The position numbers and the translations under genes are program-made. 33,888 nt of DNA from Rudaea sp. (GTDB taxonomy: Bacteria > Pseudomonadota > Gammaproteobacteria > Xanthomonadales > Rhodanobacteraceae), in contig JANWJJ010000085.1 of assembly GCA_025451955.1 (NCBI GenBank), positions 1-33,888 of the forward strand, given 5' to 3'. Below the pieces are notes generated by a model, which was not told where the DNA came from, did no database searches, and saw nothing but the letters and a program-made list of their open reading frames with translations. The stretch's first letter is position 1, and each line of letters starts with the position of its first letter. Shown piece after piece: positions 1-9,917 of this stretch.

Positions 1-119
1 CCTCCCTGGCGGATACAGCAGCGTGGTACCACCCGATCCCATCCCGAACTCGGAAGTGAAACGCGCCCGCGCCGATGGTAGTGTGGCTTAAGCCATGCGA
101 GAGTAGGTCACTGCCAGGG
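1..119 (+). rRNA. rrf: 5S ribosomal RNA (5' end at or near the window start)
   Basis: Canonical 5S blocks: CCTGGCGG...CCCATCCCGAACTCGGAAGTGAAACG...GCGCCGATGGTAGTGTGG...CATGCGAGAGTAGGTCACTGCCAGGGG. Confidence 0.95.
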
Positions 120-130
120 GCCTAAAACAA

Positions 131-154
131 AAAGCCACCCTTCTGGGTGGCTTT
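131..154 (+). terminator. Rho-independent terminator of the rRNA operon
   Basis: AAAGCCACCC-ttct-GGGTGGCTTT perfect hairpin followed by T-rich tract, just after 5S. Confidence 0.85.
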
Positions 155-182
155 CTGTTTGGCGCATACACTGGCGAGTTAG

Positions 183-911
183 TTATCGCTTGAACGTCAC
201 CACGAGCACATCGCGCCAGGCGGGCAGCTCCGGGTCCTGCGGCTCTACCGAAGTGACGCCGTGGAAGACACGTGCATCGTCCACCAGTGCGGCGTCGAAG
301 GTTTCAGTCAGGGTGAAGCTGCCGAGCAGACGGCCATCGTCTGCGTGGATCGTCGTCGTACCCCTGGCGATGTTTTGCCGAGCAATAAGGAGTACCAGCA
401 CGTAATCGACACCGTCCCGATGCACGCCTTCTGGGGTCGGTTGGCCCGGTTCGTTCGAGCGTGCTTCGATGCGGAACTGATGCACTTCCACATGCCATGC
501 GCGCGCATCGACAGCCAGCTTGCCGAAAAGTCCGGCGCAAAAACACAAAATGTTGTGCATGCTGGCGCTGTCGCCGATATCCGCGGCGACCGGTTCGAAC
601 CAGCGTTCGATGCCACCGTACAAGCGATTGTAGTCGCGGCTCTGAAAATGCGGCTGGTGCGGCAGGCGCTGAATCGCATCCGTGGACGATACCGAATAGA
701 CGGCATGTCGCCGCCGCCGAAAACGGCCGTGATTGGCAAGGTAGCCATCGACGGCAAGGTTGTTCCAGCTTTCGGTGAAAGCCTGCCAATCTGCCGGCCC
801 GGCAGTCAGTTTCAGCAAAGATCGCATCGATTCCGCCTCAATGAACGCAAAACCCTTGCGCGCAAGGGCGCGATGCAGATGATCGGTTGTCGTCGGAACC
901 GGCTTGGCCAT
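183..911 (-). CDS. 2OG-Fe(II) dioxygenase family protein (PF10014-like)
   Basis: 242-aa ORF with GVHRDGVDYV (HxD) and distal His in ARVFHGVTSV; EVHQFRIEA block typical of the family. Confidence 0.75.
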   Translation of the reverse strand: MAKPVPTTTDHLHRALARKGFAFIEAESMRSLLKLTAGPADWQAFTESWNNLAVDGYLANHGRFRRRRHAVYSVSSTDAIQRLPHQPHFQSRDYNRLYGGIERWFEPVAADIGDSASMHNILCFCAGLFGKLAVDARAWHVEVHQFRIEARSNEPGQPTPEGVHRDGVDYVLVLLIARQNIARGTTTIHADDGRLLGSFTLTETFDAALVDDARVFHGVTSVEPQDPELPAWRDVLVVTFKR

Positions 912-1059
912 ACGGCCACCTTAGCAAATTGACTGCGCTACACCAGAGCCAATCCCGGATGAAACAATCGGTGCACTTTGGCGAGAGTACCCGCTCGACC
1001 GGGTTCCTTCTGGCCGAATCCGCCGCTACACTCCCACCAGCCAAGCGCAGGGGTGATCC

Positions 1060-2109
1060 ATGAGCGTCGATGCCAGCGATCTCGCCAAGTTCTATCCGCT
1101 CGACAAGCTGTTGCCGGAAAATCTCGAACAGCTTGCACGCGAAGCCGTCAGCGAAGAAATCGCCAAGGGCACGGTTTTGTTCAAGGCCGGCGACACTGAC
1201 GATCAGACGATTTTCCTGAGCAGTGGACGCGTCCGCGGCGACTATCCCGACGGCAAGAAAAAAGAGGTCGACGCGAGCACCTTGCAAGGACGCTACGCGC
1301 TGGGCGATTTGCAGCCACGGCGTTTCACCGCCACGGTGACATCGTTCACAGCAACGATCGTCAAGCTCGATCGCCGCTACACGGAAAAGATTCAGACCTG
1401 GGATCAACTTTCCCGAGCCGAGAATTTCCGCTATTACGATCCAACTCCGGATGCCAACCGCTGGGTGTTCCGGTTGTTGCAATCGCGCGCCTTGCACAAA
1501 CTGCCTACCGGCAATATCGAGCGCATGTTCCAGCGTTTCGAGGAAATCCAGGTCAAGACCGGCGACGTGATCATCCGCGAAGGCGAGGATGCCGATTACT
1601 ACTACGCGATCAAGGATGGCGCGGCATCGGTATCCAAGAGTCTGGAAACCGGCAGCGCCATCGTCGCCTATCTGGTGCGCGGCGACACCTTCGGCGAAGA
1701 TGCGCTGCTGGCGAACACGGCGCGAAATGCCACCGTGACGATGATCAAGGACGGCAAGCTGATGCGCCTGGCGAAGAAGGCGTTCGACGAAGTACTCAAA
1801 CCGCCGGTGGTGGAATGGCTGACGCCGGGCATGGCCTCGATCATGGCGCGTCAGGGCGCGGTGGTGCTGGATGTGCGCATGCCCGAAGAACACGAGCAAC
1901 GCGCGATCAAGGATGCGATCAATGTACCATTATATACGTTACGCGAAAGCGTCAGCGATTTCGACAAGTCGAAAAAATACATCGTCTACTGCAACACCGG
2001 CGAACGCAGCGCGGCGGCGGCCTTCATTCTGAGCAAGCTGGGGTTCCAGGTATTCGCCCTGCACGGCGGCCTTTCCGGAATGATCCGGCAGCTGGAGAAG
2101 CAGGCGTAA
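1060..2109 (+). CDS. Cyclic nucleotide-binding domain protein with C-terminal rhodanese domain
   Basis: cNMP-binding-like segment (GDVIIREGEDADYYYAIKDGAASV...GDTFGEDALL) and rhodanese active loop YCNTGERSAAAA. Confidence 0.85.
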   Translation: MSVDASDLAKFYPLDKLLPENLEQLAREAVSEEIAKGTVLFKAGDTDDQTIFLSSGRVRGDYPDGKKKEVDASTLQGRYALGDLQPRRFTATVTSFTATIVKLDRRYTEKIQTWDQLSRAENFRYYDPTPDANRWVFRLLQSRALHKLPTGNIERMFQRFEEIQVKTGDVIIREGEDADYYYAIKDGAASVSKSLETGSAIVAYLVRGDTFGEDALLANTARNATVTMIKDGKLMRLAKKAFDEVLKPPVVEWLTPGMASIMARQGAVVLDVRMPEEHEQRAIKDAINVPLYTLRESVSDFDKSKKYIVYCNTGERSAAAAFILSKLGFQVFALHGGLSGMIRQLEKQA

Positions 2110-2124
2110 GCTGCGCGAGCACCC

Positions 2125-2772
2125 TCAAGCCATTACGCTGTCGCCAATCAGCACGATGTCGGCCGGACGTTGCGCGAACAGGCCGACGCAGACCACACCG
2201 GTGATCTGGTTCAGTTCGGTTTCCAGCGCGGCCGGATTGGCGATCCGCCAGTTGTGCACGTCGAGTATCCAGTTGCCGTTATCGGTGACGAAGCCGTCGC
2301 GCCAGACTGGCGTTCCGCCACGCTTGACGATTTCACGGGCGACGTGACTGCGCGCCATCGGAATGACTTCGATCGGCAACGGGAACGCGCCGAGCACATC
2401 CACGCGCTTGGCCGCATCGATCATGCACACGAAGGTTTTCGACGCCGCGGCGATGATTTTTTCGCGCGTCAGCGCGCCGCCGCCGCCCTTGATCAAGTGC
2501 TTGTGTGTGTCGCATTCGTCGGCGCCGTCGACATATAACGCCAGTCCACCGGTGCTGTTGAGATCGACCACGCGAATGCCGCGTTCCCGCAACCGCGCCG
2601 TGCTTTGCTCTGAACTCGATACCGCCGCGTCGATGCGATCGCGAATCTTGCCGAGTTCGTCGATGAAGTAGGCCACGGTCGAACCGGTGCCGACGCCGAT
2701 GATGCTGCCTTCCTGCACGTAACCGATGGCGCGTTGCGCGGCGAGAAGTTTTTGTTCTTCGCGTGTGGTCAT
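2125..2772 (-). CDS. rpiA: Ribose-5-phosphate isomerase A
   Basis: [34 protein letters not shown] motifs. Confidence 0.97.
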   Translation of the reverse strand: MTTREEQKLLAAQRAIGYVQEGSIIGVGTGSTVAYFIDELGKIRDRIDAAVSSSEQSTARLRERGIRVVDLNSTGGLALYVDGADECDTHKHLIKGGGGALTREKIIAAASKTFVCMIDAAKRVDVLGAFPLPIEVIPMARSHVAREIVKRGGTPVWRDGFVTDNGNWILDVHNWRIANPAALETELNQITGVVCVGLFAQRPADIVLIGDSVMA

Positions 2773-2779
2773 GGCGCTG

Positions 2780-3232
2780 TCATTCCAGTCCGAGGATGAA
2801 ATCCCATTGCGTTTTTGTTACCGGCATTACCGACAGGCGGGTTCCGGGCTGGATCAGCGCGAATCCGGCAAGTTCGCGGTGTCCTTTCAATTCGGTCAAG
2901 GCAATGATGCGTTTGAGCTTGCGCTTGAATTTCACGTCGACCAGCATCCAGCGCGGCGCGGCGCGTGAACTCTTGGCATCGAAATAATCGCTGTGCGGAT
3001 CGAATTGGGTGGGATCGGGATAGGCGGCGCAGGCAACGGTCGCGATGCCGACAATGCCGGGTTCGGCGCAACTGGAATGATAGAAAAACACGCCGTCGCC
3101 GGCGCGCATGCCGTCGCGCATGAAATTGCGCGCCTGGTAATTGCGCACACCGCTCCACGGCTCGGATTTCCTGCGCGCGAGATCGTCGATGGAAAATTCA
3201 TCGGGCTCGGATTTCATCAACCAGTAGTTCAT
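2780..3232 (-). CDS. EVE domain-containing protein
   Basis: [18 protein letters not shown]...[28 protein letters not shown] typical EVE protein; start trimmed from the longer ORF-track call. Confidence 0.93.
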   Translation of the reverse strand: MNYWLMKSEPDEFSIDDLARRKSEPWSGVRNYQARNFMRDGMRAGDGVFFYHSSCAEPGIVGIATVACAAYPDPTQFDPHSDYFDAKSSRAAPRWMLVDVKFKRKLKRIIALTELKGHRELAGFALIQPGTRLSVMPVTKTQWDFILGLE

Positions 3233-3248
3233 GCGGGGTTCCTGCGGT

Positions 3249-3854
3249 TCAATGCGCGTACGCCGTGCAATCGATAAGTTCTCTGTCCGTGGCGATGAAA
3301 TCCAATGGAATATCCCAGGGTTCCGGCGCCAGAGCGGGCAGCTCCTGGAAATGGTAGCCGATACCGACCAGCAAGGGTCGCGCGGGGCGTGGCTGATCGC
3401 GCGAGAACGCGAAGCTGCGGTCGTAGTAGCCGCCACCGCTGCCAAGACGATTGCCGCGGCGGTCGAAGCCGAGCAAGGGCAACAGCACCAGATCGAGCGC
3501 ATCCGGCGACAGCAGATCGCGCTCATCGCATTGCGGTTCGGGAATGCCGTAACGATTCGCTTGCACGGCGTCACCCATTTGCCATGACGCGAAACGCAGC
3601 GTGTTTGCCTGCGTCACGATTGGCAAATAGTAACCCTGTCCGCGCGCGCGTAACCGCGCGCAGGCGGCGTGCAGAGGCAATTCCCCGGCGACAGCCCAAT
3701 ATCCGGCAACGCGTGCATCGGTCAGGAATTCCGGCAGTCGTTCCAGGTTGGAAACCAGCGCATCGGCGGCGGCGATACGTGCGGCGGCGCTCAGCGCGAA
3801 GCGGGCAGAACGTTGCAGTGCGCGCAAGTTGCGGCGCTCAGCAATGGCGTTCAC
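3249..3854 (-). CDS. ygfA: 5-formyltetrahydrofolate cyclo-ligase
   Basis: LDLVLLPLLGFDRRGNRLGSGGGYYDR motif; GTG start proposed at 3854 because the ORF-track start (3926) lies inside the 6S RNA. Confidence 0.9.
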   Translation of the reverse strand: MNAIAERRNLRALQRSARFALSAAARIAAADALVSNLERLPEFLTDARVAGYWAVAGELPLHAACARLRARGQGYYLPIVTQANTLRFASWQMGDAVQANRYGIPEPQCDERDLLSPDALDLVLLPLLGFDRRGNRLGSGGGYYDRSFAFSRDQPRPARPLLVGIGYHFQELPALAPEPWDIPLDFIATDRELIDCTAYAH

Positions 3855-3879
3855 GCGCGCGCGCCGCGCCAGAAAATCA

Positions 3880-4068
3880 TGGCGCCCTCCGCGATGCCGG
3901 TGCACACCAGACGACCTTGATCCCAAGGATCAGGTGGGAAAGCTCGCCGGTCTTCAGGCTTTCCGCTCACGGCGGACTTGCACACGGACTGGGGCACTGC
4001 AATCCCGGGGTCGTATATAGGGCCAAGGCAATAATGTTTGGATGCGCTGTCGCGCACCGCAGGGGACG
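3880..4068 (-). ncRNA. ssrS: 6S RNA
   Basis: On minus strand: AAAGCCTGAAGAC, TGATCCTTGGGATCAAGG, GGCATCGCGGAGGG match E. coli 6S blocks; 5' CCCTGCGGTGC pairs with 3' GCATCGCGGAGGG; ~189 nt; conserved zapA-6S-ygfA order. Confidence 0.87.
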
Positions 4069-4073
4069 CGCGC

Positions 4074-4376
4074 CTATCTTACCGGGGCAGCGAGTGCGCC
4101 ATCAAGCTTCGCACGCAGCATTTGCATATGTTGCGCCAAGATTCCGGCATCGGATTCGCTGCGCTGCCTGAGTTGCATCAGTTCGTGGGCAATGTTGAGT
4201 GCGGCCATCACGGCGATGCGGTCGACGCCTTGCGCGCGCGAGGCACCGCGGATTTCGCGCATCTTGCCATCGAGATATGCCGCAGCCGCGATCAAACCCG
4301 GGCGTTCCTCCGGCGTGCAACCGATCAGGAATTCCCGGTCCAGAATCGAGACGGCGACGGGCGCTTCCGTGCTCAT
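4074..4376 (-). CDS. zapA: Cell division protein ZapA
   Basis: VSILDREFLIGCTPEERPGLIAAAAYLDGKMREIR...DRIAVMAALNIAHEL; 100 aa from start at 4376. Confidence 0.92.
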   Translation of the reverse strand: MSTEAPVAVSILDREFLIGCTPEERPGLIAAAAYLDGKMREIRGASRAQGVDRIAVMAALNIAHELMQLRQRSESDAGILAQHMQMLRAKLDGALAAPVR

Positions 4377-4597
4377 GTGCCATTCTCCAGTGAACGCAGG
4401 CGCGCAATCATCGCTTCCACGCGCGAACGCGCCTGCTCGTTCTTGGCCAGCAAGTTGGAGCGCTCGGTCGAGAGTTGCTCCTGGCTGACGCGCAAGCTGC
4501 GGTTTTCCTCGGCGAGGCGATGGCACAATTCAAGCAGGCGATCCAGACGTCCGCTGATGTCGTGCAGATCGGCCAAGGTCGGATTGGTGTCGGGCAT
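4373..4597 (-). CDS. Small coiled-coil protein, TIGR02449/ZapB-like
   Basis: Short coiled coil RLLELCHRLAEENRSLRVSQEQLSTERSNLLAKNEQARSRVEAMIARLRSLE directly upstream of zapA with ATGA-type overlap. Confidence 0.75.
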   Translation of the reverse strand: MPDTNPTLADLHDISGRLDRLLELCHRLAEENRSLRVSQEQLSTERSNLLAKNEQARSRVEAMIARLRSLENGT

Positions 4598-4629
4598 GGT
4601 GGCGACTATAGGCGGCGGGTGCGGAACGG

Positions 4630-7600
4630 TCAACGCATCGATTGCCGTGGCCGCAGTGGCGGCCGGCTGCGCTCGAACTCGCGCACGAAGGTGAAGCAGT
4701 CCGCGGCGCTGAGCGGCGGCGAAAGCCAGTGACCCTGGATTTCGTCGCAGCGTTGTTCGTGCAGGTATTCGAGTTGCTCGATGGTTTCCACGCCTTCGGC
4801 GATGACGTTCAGACCCAGCGAATGCGCCATCGTGATGATGGTCTTGGTGATCGCTTCGTCGTCCGGGTCAGTGGTGATGTCGCCGACGAAACTGCGGTCG
4901 ATCTTGATCGAGTCGATCGGCAACCGTTTGAGATAGCTCAGCGATGAATAGCCGGTGCCGAAATCGTCGATGGCGATGGAGACGCCGAGCGCGTGCAACC
5001 GATCCAGGGTGTGGATCGCCAGCTCGGCGTTGGCCATCAGCACGCTCTCGGTCAATTCCAGTTCGAGTTGCTGCGGCTCGAGCCGCAGTTCCGCCAGGAT
5101 CTCGCACAAGCGCTGGGTGAGCTCGTCGCGCAGCAATTGCAGTGCCGACAGATTTACCGACATGGTGACATCACGCAGCCCGCGCTCCTGCCATTCGCGC
5201 AACTGCGCGCAGGCGCGGTACAGCACGAATTCACCGATGCGGCCGATCAGGCCCGCCTCCTCAGCCAGTGGAATGAAGATGGTCGGCGGCACGTCGCCGA
5301 GTTCGGGATTTTTCCAGCGCAACAAGGCTTCCATGCCGGTGATGCGGCCTTCGTCCAGATCCAGCATCGGCTGGTAGACCAGCGACAATTCATTGCGCTC
5401 CAAGGCCAGACGCAGCGCGCTGATCATGTCGGCGCGGCGGCGCGCGGCCGCATCCATGGCCGCGGTGTAGACCATGTACATGTTGCGGCCATCTTCCTTG
5501 GCTTGGTACATCGCCGTATCGGCGTACTTGAGCAGGTCGGTCGGCACCTGGCCGTGATCGGGATACAAGCTGATACCGATCGACGGCGAAATCACGACTT
5601 CCTGGCCGCTGTCGAGCGTAAGCGGGGTAGCGAATACCTCAAGCAGCCGGCTTGCCAGTTTCTGCGGCTCATCGGCGTGTTCGATGTCTTCGAGCACGAC
5701 GGTGAATTCGTCGCCGCCGAGCCTGGCCACGGTGGCGGCCTCGGGAACACAGGCACGCAGGCGTGCGCCGACGGCTTTGAGTACGCGGTCACCGGCGGCA
5801 TGACCCATCGAATCGTTGACGTGTTTGAAGCGATCCAGATCCAGGAACAGCACCGCGACTTTACGCGACGTGCGGCGCGCGCGAATCACGGCGTGCGCGA
5901 GGCGTTCACCGAGCAGGGCGCGATTGGGCAGGCCGGTCAGGGTGTCGTAGTTGGCGAGATAGCGCAATTCCTGTTCGGCGCGCTTGCGATCGGTGATATC
6001 GGCCATCACGGCGACGAAATGCGTGCGCATGCCGGCTTCGTCGCGGACTTCCACGATCTCGATCCAGCACAGGAACTCTTCGCCATTCTTGCGTTGCTGC
6101 CACAGTTCTCCGCGCCAATGGCCGTTGTCGATCAGGGTTGCGCGCATCGCCTGGTATTGCTGCGGCGTGTGCCGGGACGAATCCAGAAGGGTTGCTGGTT
6201 GCTCCAGAATTTCGGATTCCTCGTAGCCGAGCATGCGCGTGAATGCGCGATTGACCGAGACGAAACGAAAATCGAGGTCGGTCACGCTCACGGCCTCGCT
6301 CATGCTGTCGATCACGCCACTGGCGATGCGCCGGTCGCGCTCAGCCAGACGCGATGCAGTAATGTTGCGCGCGGTGCCGCACACGCGCAGCGCCTTGCCG
6401 TCATCATCACGTTCAACAATCTTGCCGCGCGACAATACCCAGATCCAGTCGCCGGTAGCGTGGCGGATGCGATGTTCGGATTCAAAGAAACCGCGCCGCC
6501 CTTCGACATGATCGTAGAGCCGTTGTTCCACCTGTGCCAGATCGTCCGGGTGCACCACGCGCAGGCGCCAGTCGTCGGCCGACATGGAATCTTCTGAACG
6601 ACCGCCGAGAAGCTGATCCGCGCCGAGGCGATGGATCATCTGGGTACGCATGTCCCAATCCCAGAATTCATCGCCCGAGCCCCACAGCGCCAGACGCAAG
6701 CGGACTTCGCGCTCGTGCAATTCGCGCAAGTGATATTGCTCTTTCCGCCGCCGCCGCCGGTAGCCCAGCCACAGCAGGCACAAAAGCAGCGCCGTCGCTA
6801 CGGCGTAAAGCGTCTTCATCAACGCGCTCGCCCACCAGACCGGCGTCACCTGTAGTGCCAGCGAGGTACCCGTCTGGTTCCACACACCATCGTGATTGCT
6901 GGCGCGAACCTCGAAACGATAAGTGCCTGCGGGCAGATTGGTATACGCGGCTTCGTGCCGGGTGCCGGCGTCGATCCAGTCCGGATCGAATCCTTGCAGT
7001 CGATAGGCAAAGCGATTGCGATCCGGCGCGGTGTAATCGAGCGCCGCAAAAGTGAATCGCACCACGCGCTGGGCCTGGGCCATGACCAGGCTGTCTCCCG
7101 GCACATGCACGATATCGGCTTTGCTGCCGACGTGGATCTCGGTGATCACCACGGGTGGCTGGTAAATGTCGTGGCGGATGCGATCCGGGTGGAACAAATT
7201 GATGCCGTGGAGCCCGCCGAAGACGAGTTCGCCATCCGCACGTTTGAGCGCCGCGCCGGCATTGAATTCCAGGCCCTGAAGGCCGTCTTCGAGGCTGAAG
7301 TCGAGGAATTTTCCCGTCGCTCTGGTGTAGACGCCGATGCCATGGTTGGTGCTCAGCCAGATGTTGTGCTGGGTGTCCTCGAGCAGGCCGAAAACCGTGG
7401 TGCCGGGCAGGCCATTCTTGGCGGAATAATGCACAAAGCTCGGTTGCTCGGATTCCGGGATATCCACCCGATCCAGGCCGCTTTGGGTGCCGATCCACAG
7501 CGTGCCGTCCTCGCTGCGATACAGCGCACGGATCAGATTGTCGCCCAGCGATTTCGGGTTGGCCGGATCGTGGCGATACGTGCGCATTTGCTGCTTTTGC

Positions 7601-9249
7601 GGATCGTATACGCTCAACCCATCCACGGTGCCGATCCAGATTCGATTGGCATGATCCTGACAGAGCGCCAGCACCAAATCATTGGCGAGACTGTCGGGTT
7701 GTCCGGTTTGGTGATGGAACACTTGCCATTGCGCCGGCTGGGCGTTCATCTGCGGCTGCCGATGCGCCAGGCCATGTCCGTAGGTGCCAATCCAGAGGCT
7801 GCCGTCGCGTGCGACAAGCAGGGCGCGTGCAGAGGCATCGGGCAGGCCATTGCCATGATCCGGATCGACGGGCAGCGGGTCGGCGTGGCGTGTAACCGGG
7901 TTGAACAGGAATACGCCGCCATTGGTCGCAACCCATAAATTGTCGCCGCCGGCTGGTGCCAGCGCGGCAATACGCCGTTGTGGAAATAAATCCGGCGCTG
8001 CCGACGCGGGTTTGAATACGTCATCGAAATATTCAAAACTGTCGTGCGCCGGATCGTAGCGTTTGAGGCCATCGCCTTCGGTGCCCAGCCACAGTCGATG
8101 TTCGCTGTCCTCGCTGATGGCGCGGATGACATTCGACATCTGGCTGCGTGCCAGCGCCGGATCCATGACGTAACTGAATTGCGCCCCCTCCGGATCGGTG
8201 GTCGCGACCCCGCCGATTTCGCCACCGACCCAGAGCAAGCCGGAGTGATCGATCAGCAGATGCGTGGTGTAATCGTCCGGCAGCGATCCGGGCATGAATG
8301 CGGCATGCTGCACGGTCTGGGTGTCGCCCGTGGCCGGGTCGTAGATGACCAGACCCGTGCCGAACACGCCCAGCCACAGGCGTCCGCGGCGGTCTTGCGC
8401 CAGCGCACGTACTTGCGCCGTGTTGCCTCGCGAATCGGTGGTCGCCGGCCACAGGCGCGATGCCGTAGCGTGAGTTGCGTCGACCTGATACAGGCCACGG
8501 TCGGTGCCGGCATAAACGCTGCCGTTGGCGCCGAGCAGGATGCTGAAAGCAGCGTGGATGTCGGCACCGGCTACCGGCTGCACCGTCTGGTCGTGTGGCG
8601 CAATCCGCAGGAGGCCGGTGCTGGCAGCGCACCACAGCGTGCCGTCGGCGCCAAGGACAAGATCGAACACGCGCGTGCCGGGTCTGCCGCCGGCAAAGCG
8701 GTACAGCTCGCGCCGCTTGCCGCTGTCGACATCCATCAACTCGATGCCTGCGGCCGTTCCGATCCATAGCCCACGCGAGGGGTCGTAGGCGAGTGCGACG
8801 ATGTAGTCGCGTGGCCGTGCCTGCATGGTGCCGATTTGCGAAGTCGCCTCGACCTTGCCGCTGGCTTGATTGAGCGCGGCCAGACCACGCGTCATGCTGC
8901 CGACCCAGAGCCGGCCGCGACCGTCCTCGGCCAAGGCGGTGACAAAGTTGTCGGGCAGGGTGGAGGAGTCGTTTTCGAGGTGTTGGTAAACCGCGTAATG
9001 ATAGCCGTCGTAGCGGTGCAAACCGCCTTGGGTGGCGATCCACATGTAGCCGGCGTGATCCTGGTACAAAGCAGTGACGGTGTGCGAAGCCAGACCGCGT
9101 TCGCTGCCCGCATCATCGAAGTAATACCGGCGTTCGGCGGCATGTGTGGCGCTGGCCACGATTGCCAGGACAATCAACAGCCAAAGGCAGACGGACCAGC
9201 GTCTGGGCAGAAGCCGTGCAAGAAGATGCCGCGACGATTGGCAGCGCAT
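4630..9249 (-). CDS. Two-component-regulator propeller / Y_Y_Y / PAS-PAS / GGDEF-EAL protein
   Basis: 1540 aa from 9249: signal segment, repeated LWIGT-type propeller blades, Y_Y_Y region (FAYRLQGFDPDWIDAG), TM segment, PAS modules, ARLGGDEF, MEALLRW and DDFGTGYSSL motifs. Confidence 0.92.
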   Translation of the reverse strand: MRCQSSRHLLARLLPRRWSVCLWLLIVLAIVASATHAAERRYYFDDAGSERGLASHTVTALYQDHAGYMWIATQGGLHRYDGYHYAVYQHLENDSSTLPDNFVTALAEDGRGRLWVGSMTRGLAALNQASGKVEATSQIGTMQARPRDYIVALAYDPSRGLWIGTAAGIELMDVDSGKRRELYRFAGGRPGTRVFDLVLGADGTLWCAASTGLLRIAPHDQTVQPVAGADIHAAFSILLGANGSVYAGTDRGLYQVDATHATASRLWPATTDSRGNTAQVRALAQDRRGRLWLGVFGTGLVIYDPATGDTQTVQHAAFMPGSLPDDYTTHLLIDHSGLLWVGGEIGGVATTDPEGAQFSYVMDPALARSQMSNVIRAISEDSEHRLWLGTEGDGLKRYDPAHDSFEYFDDVFKPASAAPDLFPQRRIAALAPAGGDNLWVATNGGVFLFNPVTRHADPLPVDPDHGNGLPDASARALLVARDGSLWIGTYGHGLAHRQPQMNAQPAQWQVFHHQTGQPDSLANDLVLALCQDHANRIWIGTVDGLSVYDPQKQQMRTYRHDPANPKSLGDNLIRALYRSEDGTLWIGTQSGLDRVDIPESEQPSFVHYSAKNGLPGTTVFGLLEDTQHNIWLSTNHGIGVYTRATGKFLDFSLEDGLQGLEFNAGAALKRADGELVFGGLHGINLFHPDRIRHDIYQPPVVITEIHVGSKADIVHVPGDSLVMAQAQRVVRFTFAALDYTAPDRNRFAYRLQGFDPDWIDAGTRHEAAYTNLPAGTYRFEVRASNHDGVWNQTGTSLALQVTPVWWASALMKTLYAVATALLLCLLWLGYRRRRRKEQYHLRELHEREVRLRLALWGSGDEFWDWDMRTQMIHRLGADQLLGGRSEDSMSADDWRLRVVHPDDLAQVEQRLYDHVEGRRGFFESEHRIRHATGDWIWVLSRGKIVERDDDGKALRVCGTARNITASRLAERDRRIASGVIDSMSEAVSVTDLDFRFVSVNRAFTRMLGYEESEILEQPATLLDSSRHTPQQYQAMRATLIDNGHWRGELWQQRKNGEEFLCWIEIVEVRDEAGMRTHFVAVMADITDRKRAEQELRYLANYDTLTGLPNRALLGERLAHAVIRARRTSRKVAVLFLDLDRFKHVNDSMGHAAGDRVLKAVGARLRACVPEAATVARLGGDEFTVVLEDIEHADEPQKLASRLLEVFATPLTLDSGQEVVISPSIGISLYPDHGQVPTDLLKYADTAMYQAKEDGRNMYMVYTAAMDAAARRRADMISALRLALERNELSLVYQPMLDLDEGRITGMEALLRWKNPELGDVPPTIFIPLAEEAGLIGRIGEFVLYRACAQLREWQERGLRDVTMSVNLSALQLLRDELTQRLCEILAELRLEPQQLELELTESVLMANAELAIHTLDRLHALGVSIAIDDFGTGYSSLSYLKRLPIDSIKIDRSFVGDITTDPDDEAITKTIITMAHSLGLNVIAEGVETIEQLEYLHEQRCDEIQGHWLSPPLSAADCFTFVREFERSRPPLRPRQSMR

Positions 9250-9308
9250 AGCGGATAATAGAAGCGTCGTCAGTCCGCAAGCAATACGTATCGCGAACCG
9301 TCGCCGAC

Positions 9309-9329
9309 GTCCGCTGCTAGAATGCGGAC
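9309..9329 (+). promoter_or_regulatory. Possible promoter/operator upstream of the UPF0149 gene
   Basis: GTCCGC-tgcTAGAAT-GCGGAC inverted repeat enclosing a TAGAAT -10-like hexamer, 24 nt before the start codon; no clear -35. Confidence 0.3.
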
Positions 9330-9352
9330 ATGCGGCCGCCAACCGGAGCCTT

Positions 9353-9901
9353 ATGAGCGCCTCTTCCGCCATCACCCACGCACACTTGGGCGAAGTACTC
9401 GCCAATCTGCGCGTCGGCGTCGGCGCCAGCGATCTGCATGGCTCGCTGACAGGCTATTTATGCGGTGGCGGACCTGCCGGTGCGCATGGCTGGCTGGCGG
9501 CGTTGCAGTTGGAGGCCGATGCCGATGTCCCGCAGGTGGACATGGCGCGTTTGTACGAACAATGCGCGGCCTGGTTCGACGATCCGGAACTGCGTTTCGA
9601 GCCGCTGCTGCCGGCCGCCAACAGCACGCTGGACGCGCGTGCGGATGCTCTGGTGGAATGGTGCCGGGGATTCCTTGGCGGCCTCGGTCTGGCCGGTACG
9701 GCAAGTGCTGCCGGGCTTTCCGCCGACGCTGCCGAAGTCCTGCACGATTTTGCCGGCATCGCCGCGGCGCATTTTGAATATGCCGATGCCGAAGAAGATG
9801 AAAACGCGTTGACCGAAGTGATCGAGTTCATTCGCGTCGGTGTGTTGCTGTTGCATGCGGAATTGACGGCTGCCGGCCTCGGCAGCGTGACGGTGCATTG
9901 A
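9353..9901 (+). CDS. UPF0149/YecA (YgfB-like) family protein
   Basis: SDLHGSLTGYLCGGG ... WCRGFLGGLGL ... EDENALTEVIEFIRVGVLLLHAEL. Confidence 0.9.
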   Translation: MSASSAITHAHLGEVLANLRVGVGASDLHGSLTGYLCGGGPAGAHGWLAALQLEADADVPQVDMARLYEQCAAWFDDPELRFEPLLPAANSTLDARADALVEWCRGFLGGLGLAGTASAAGLSADAAEVLHDFAGIAAAHFEYADAEEDENALTEVIEFIRVGVLLLHAELTAAGLGSVTVH

Positions 9902-9917
9902 TGGAGTCGCAAAGCGC

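Noticed and set aside
838-1899. 353-aa minus-strand ORF
   Set aside because: Antisense to the cNMP-rhodanese gene; Arg/His-rich shadow.
4993-6597. 534-aa plus-strand ORF
   Set aside because: Fully antisense to the GGDEF-EAL gene; His/Gln/Arg-rich shadow translation typical of GC-rich DNA.
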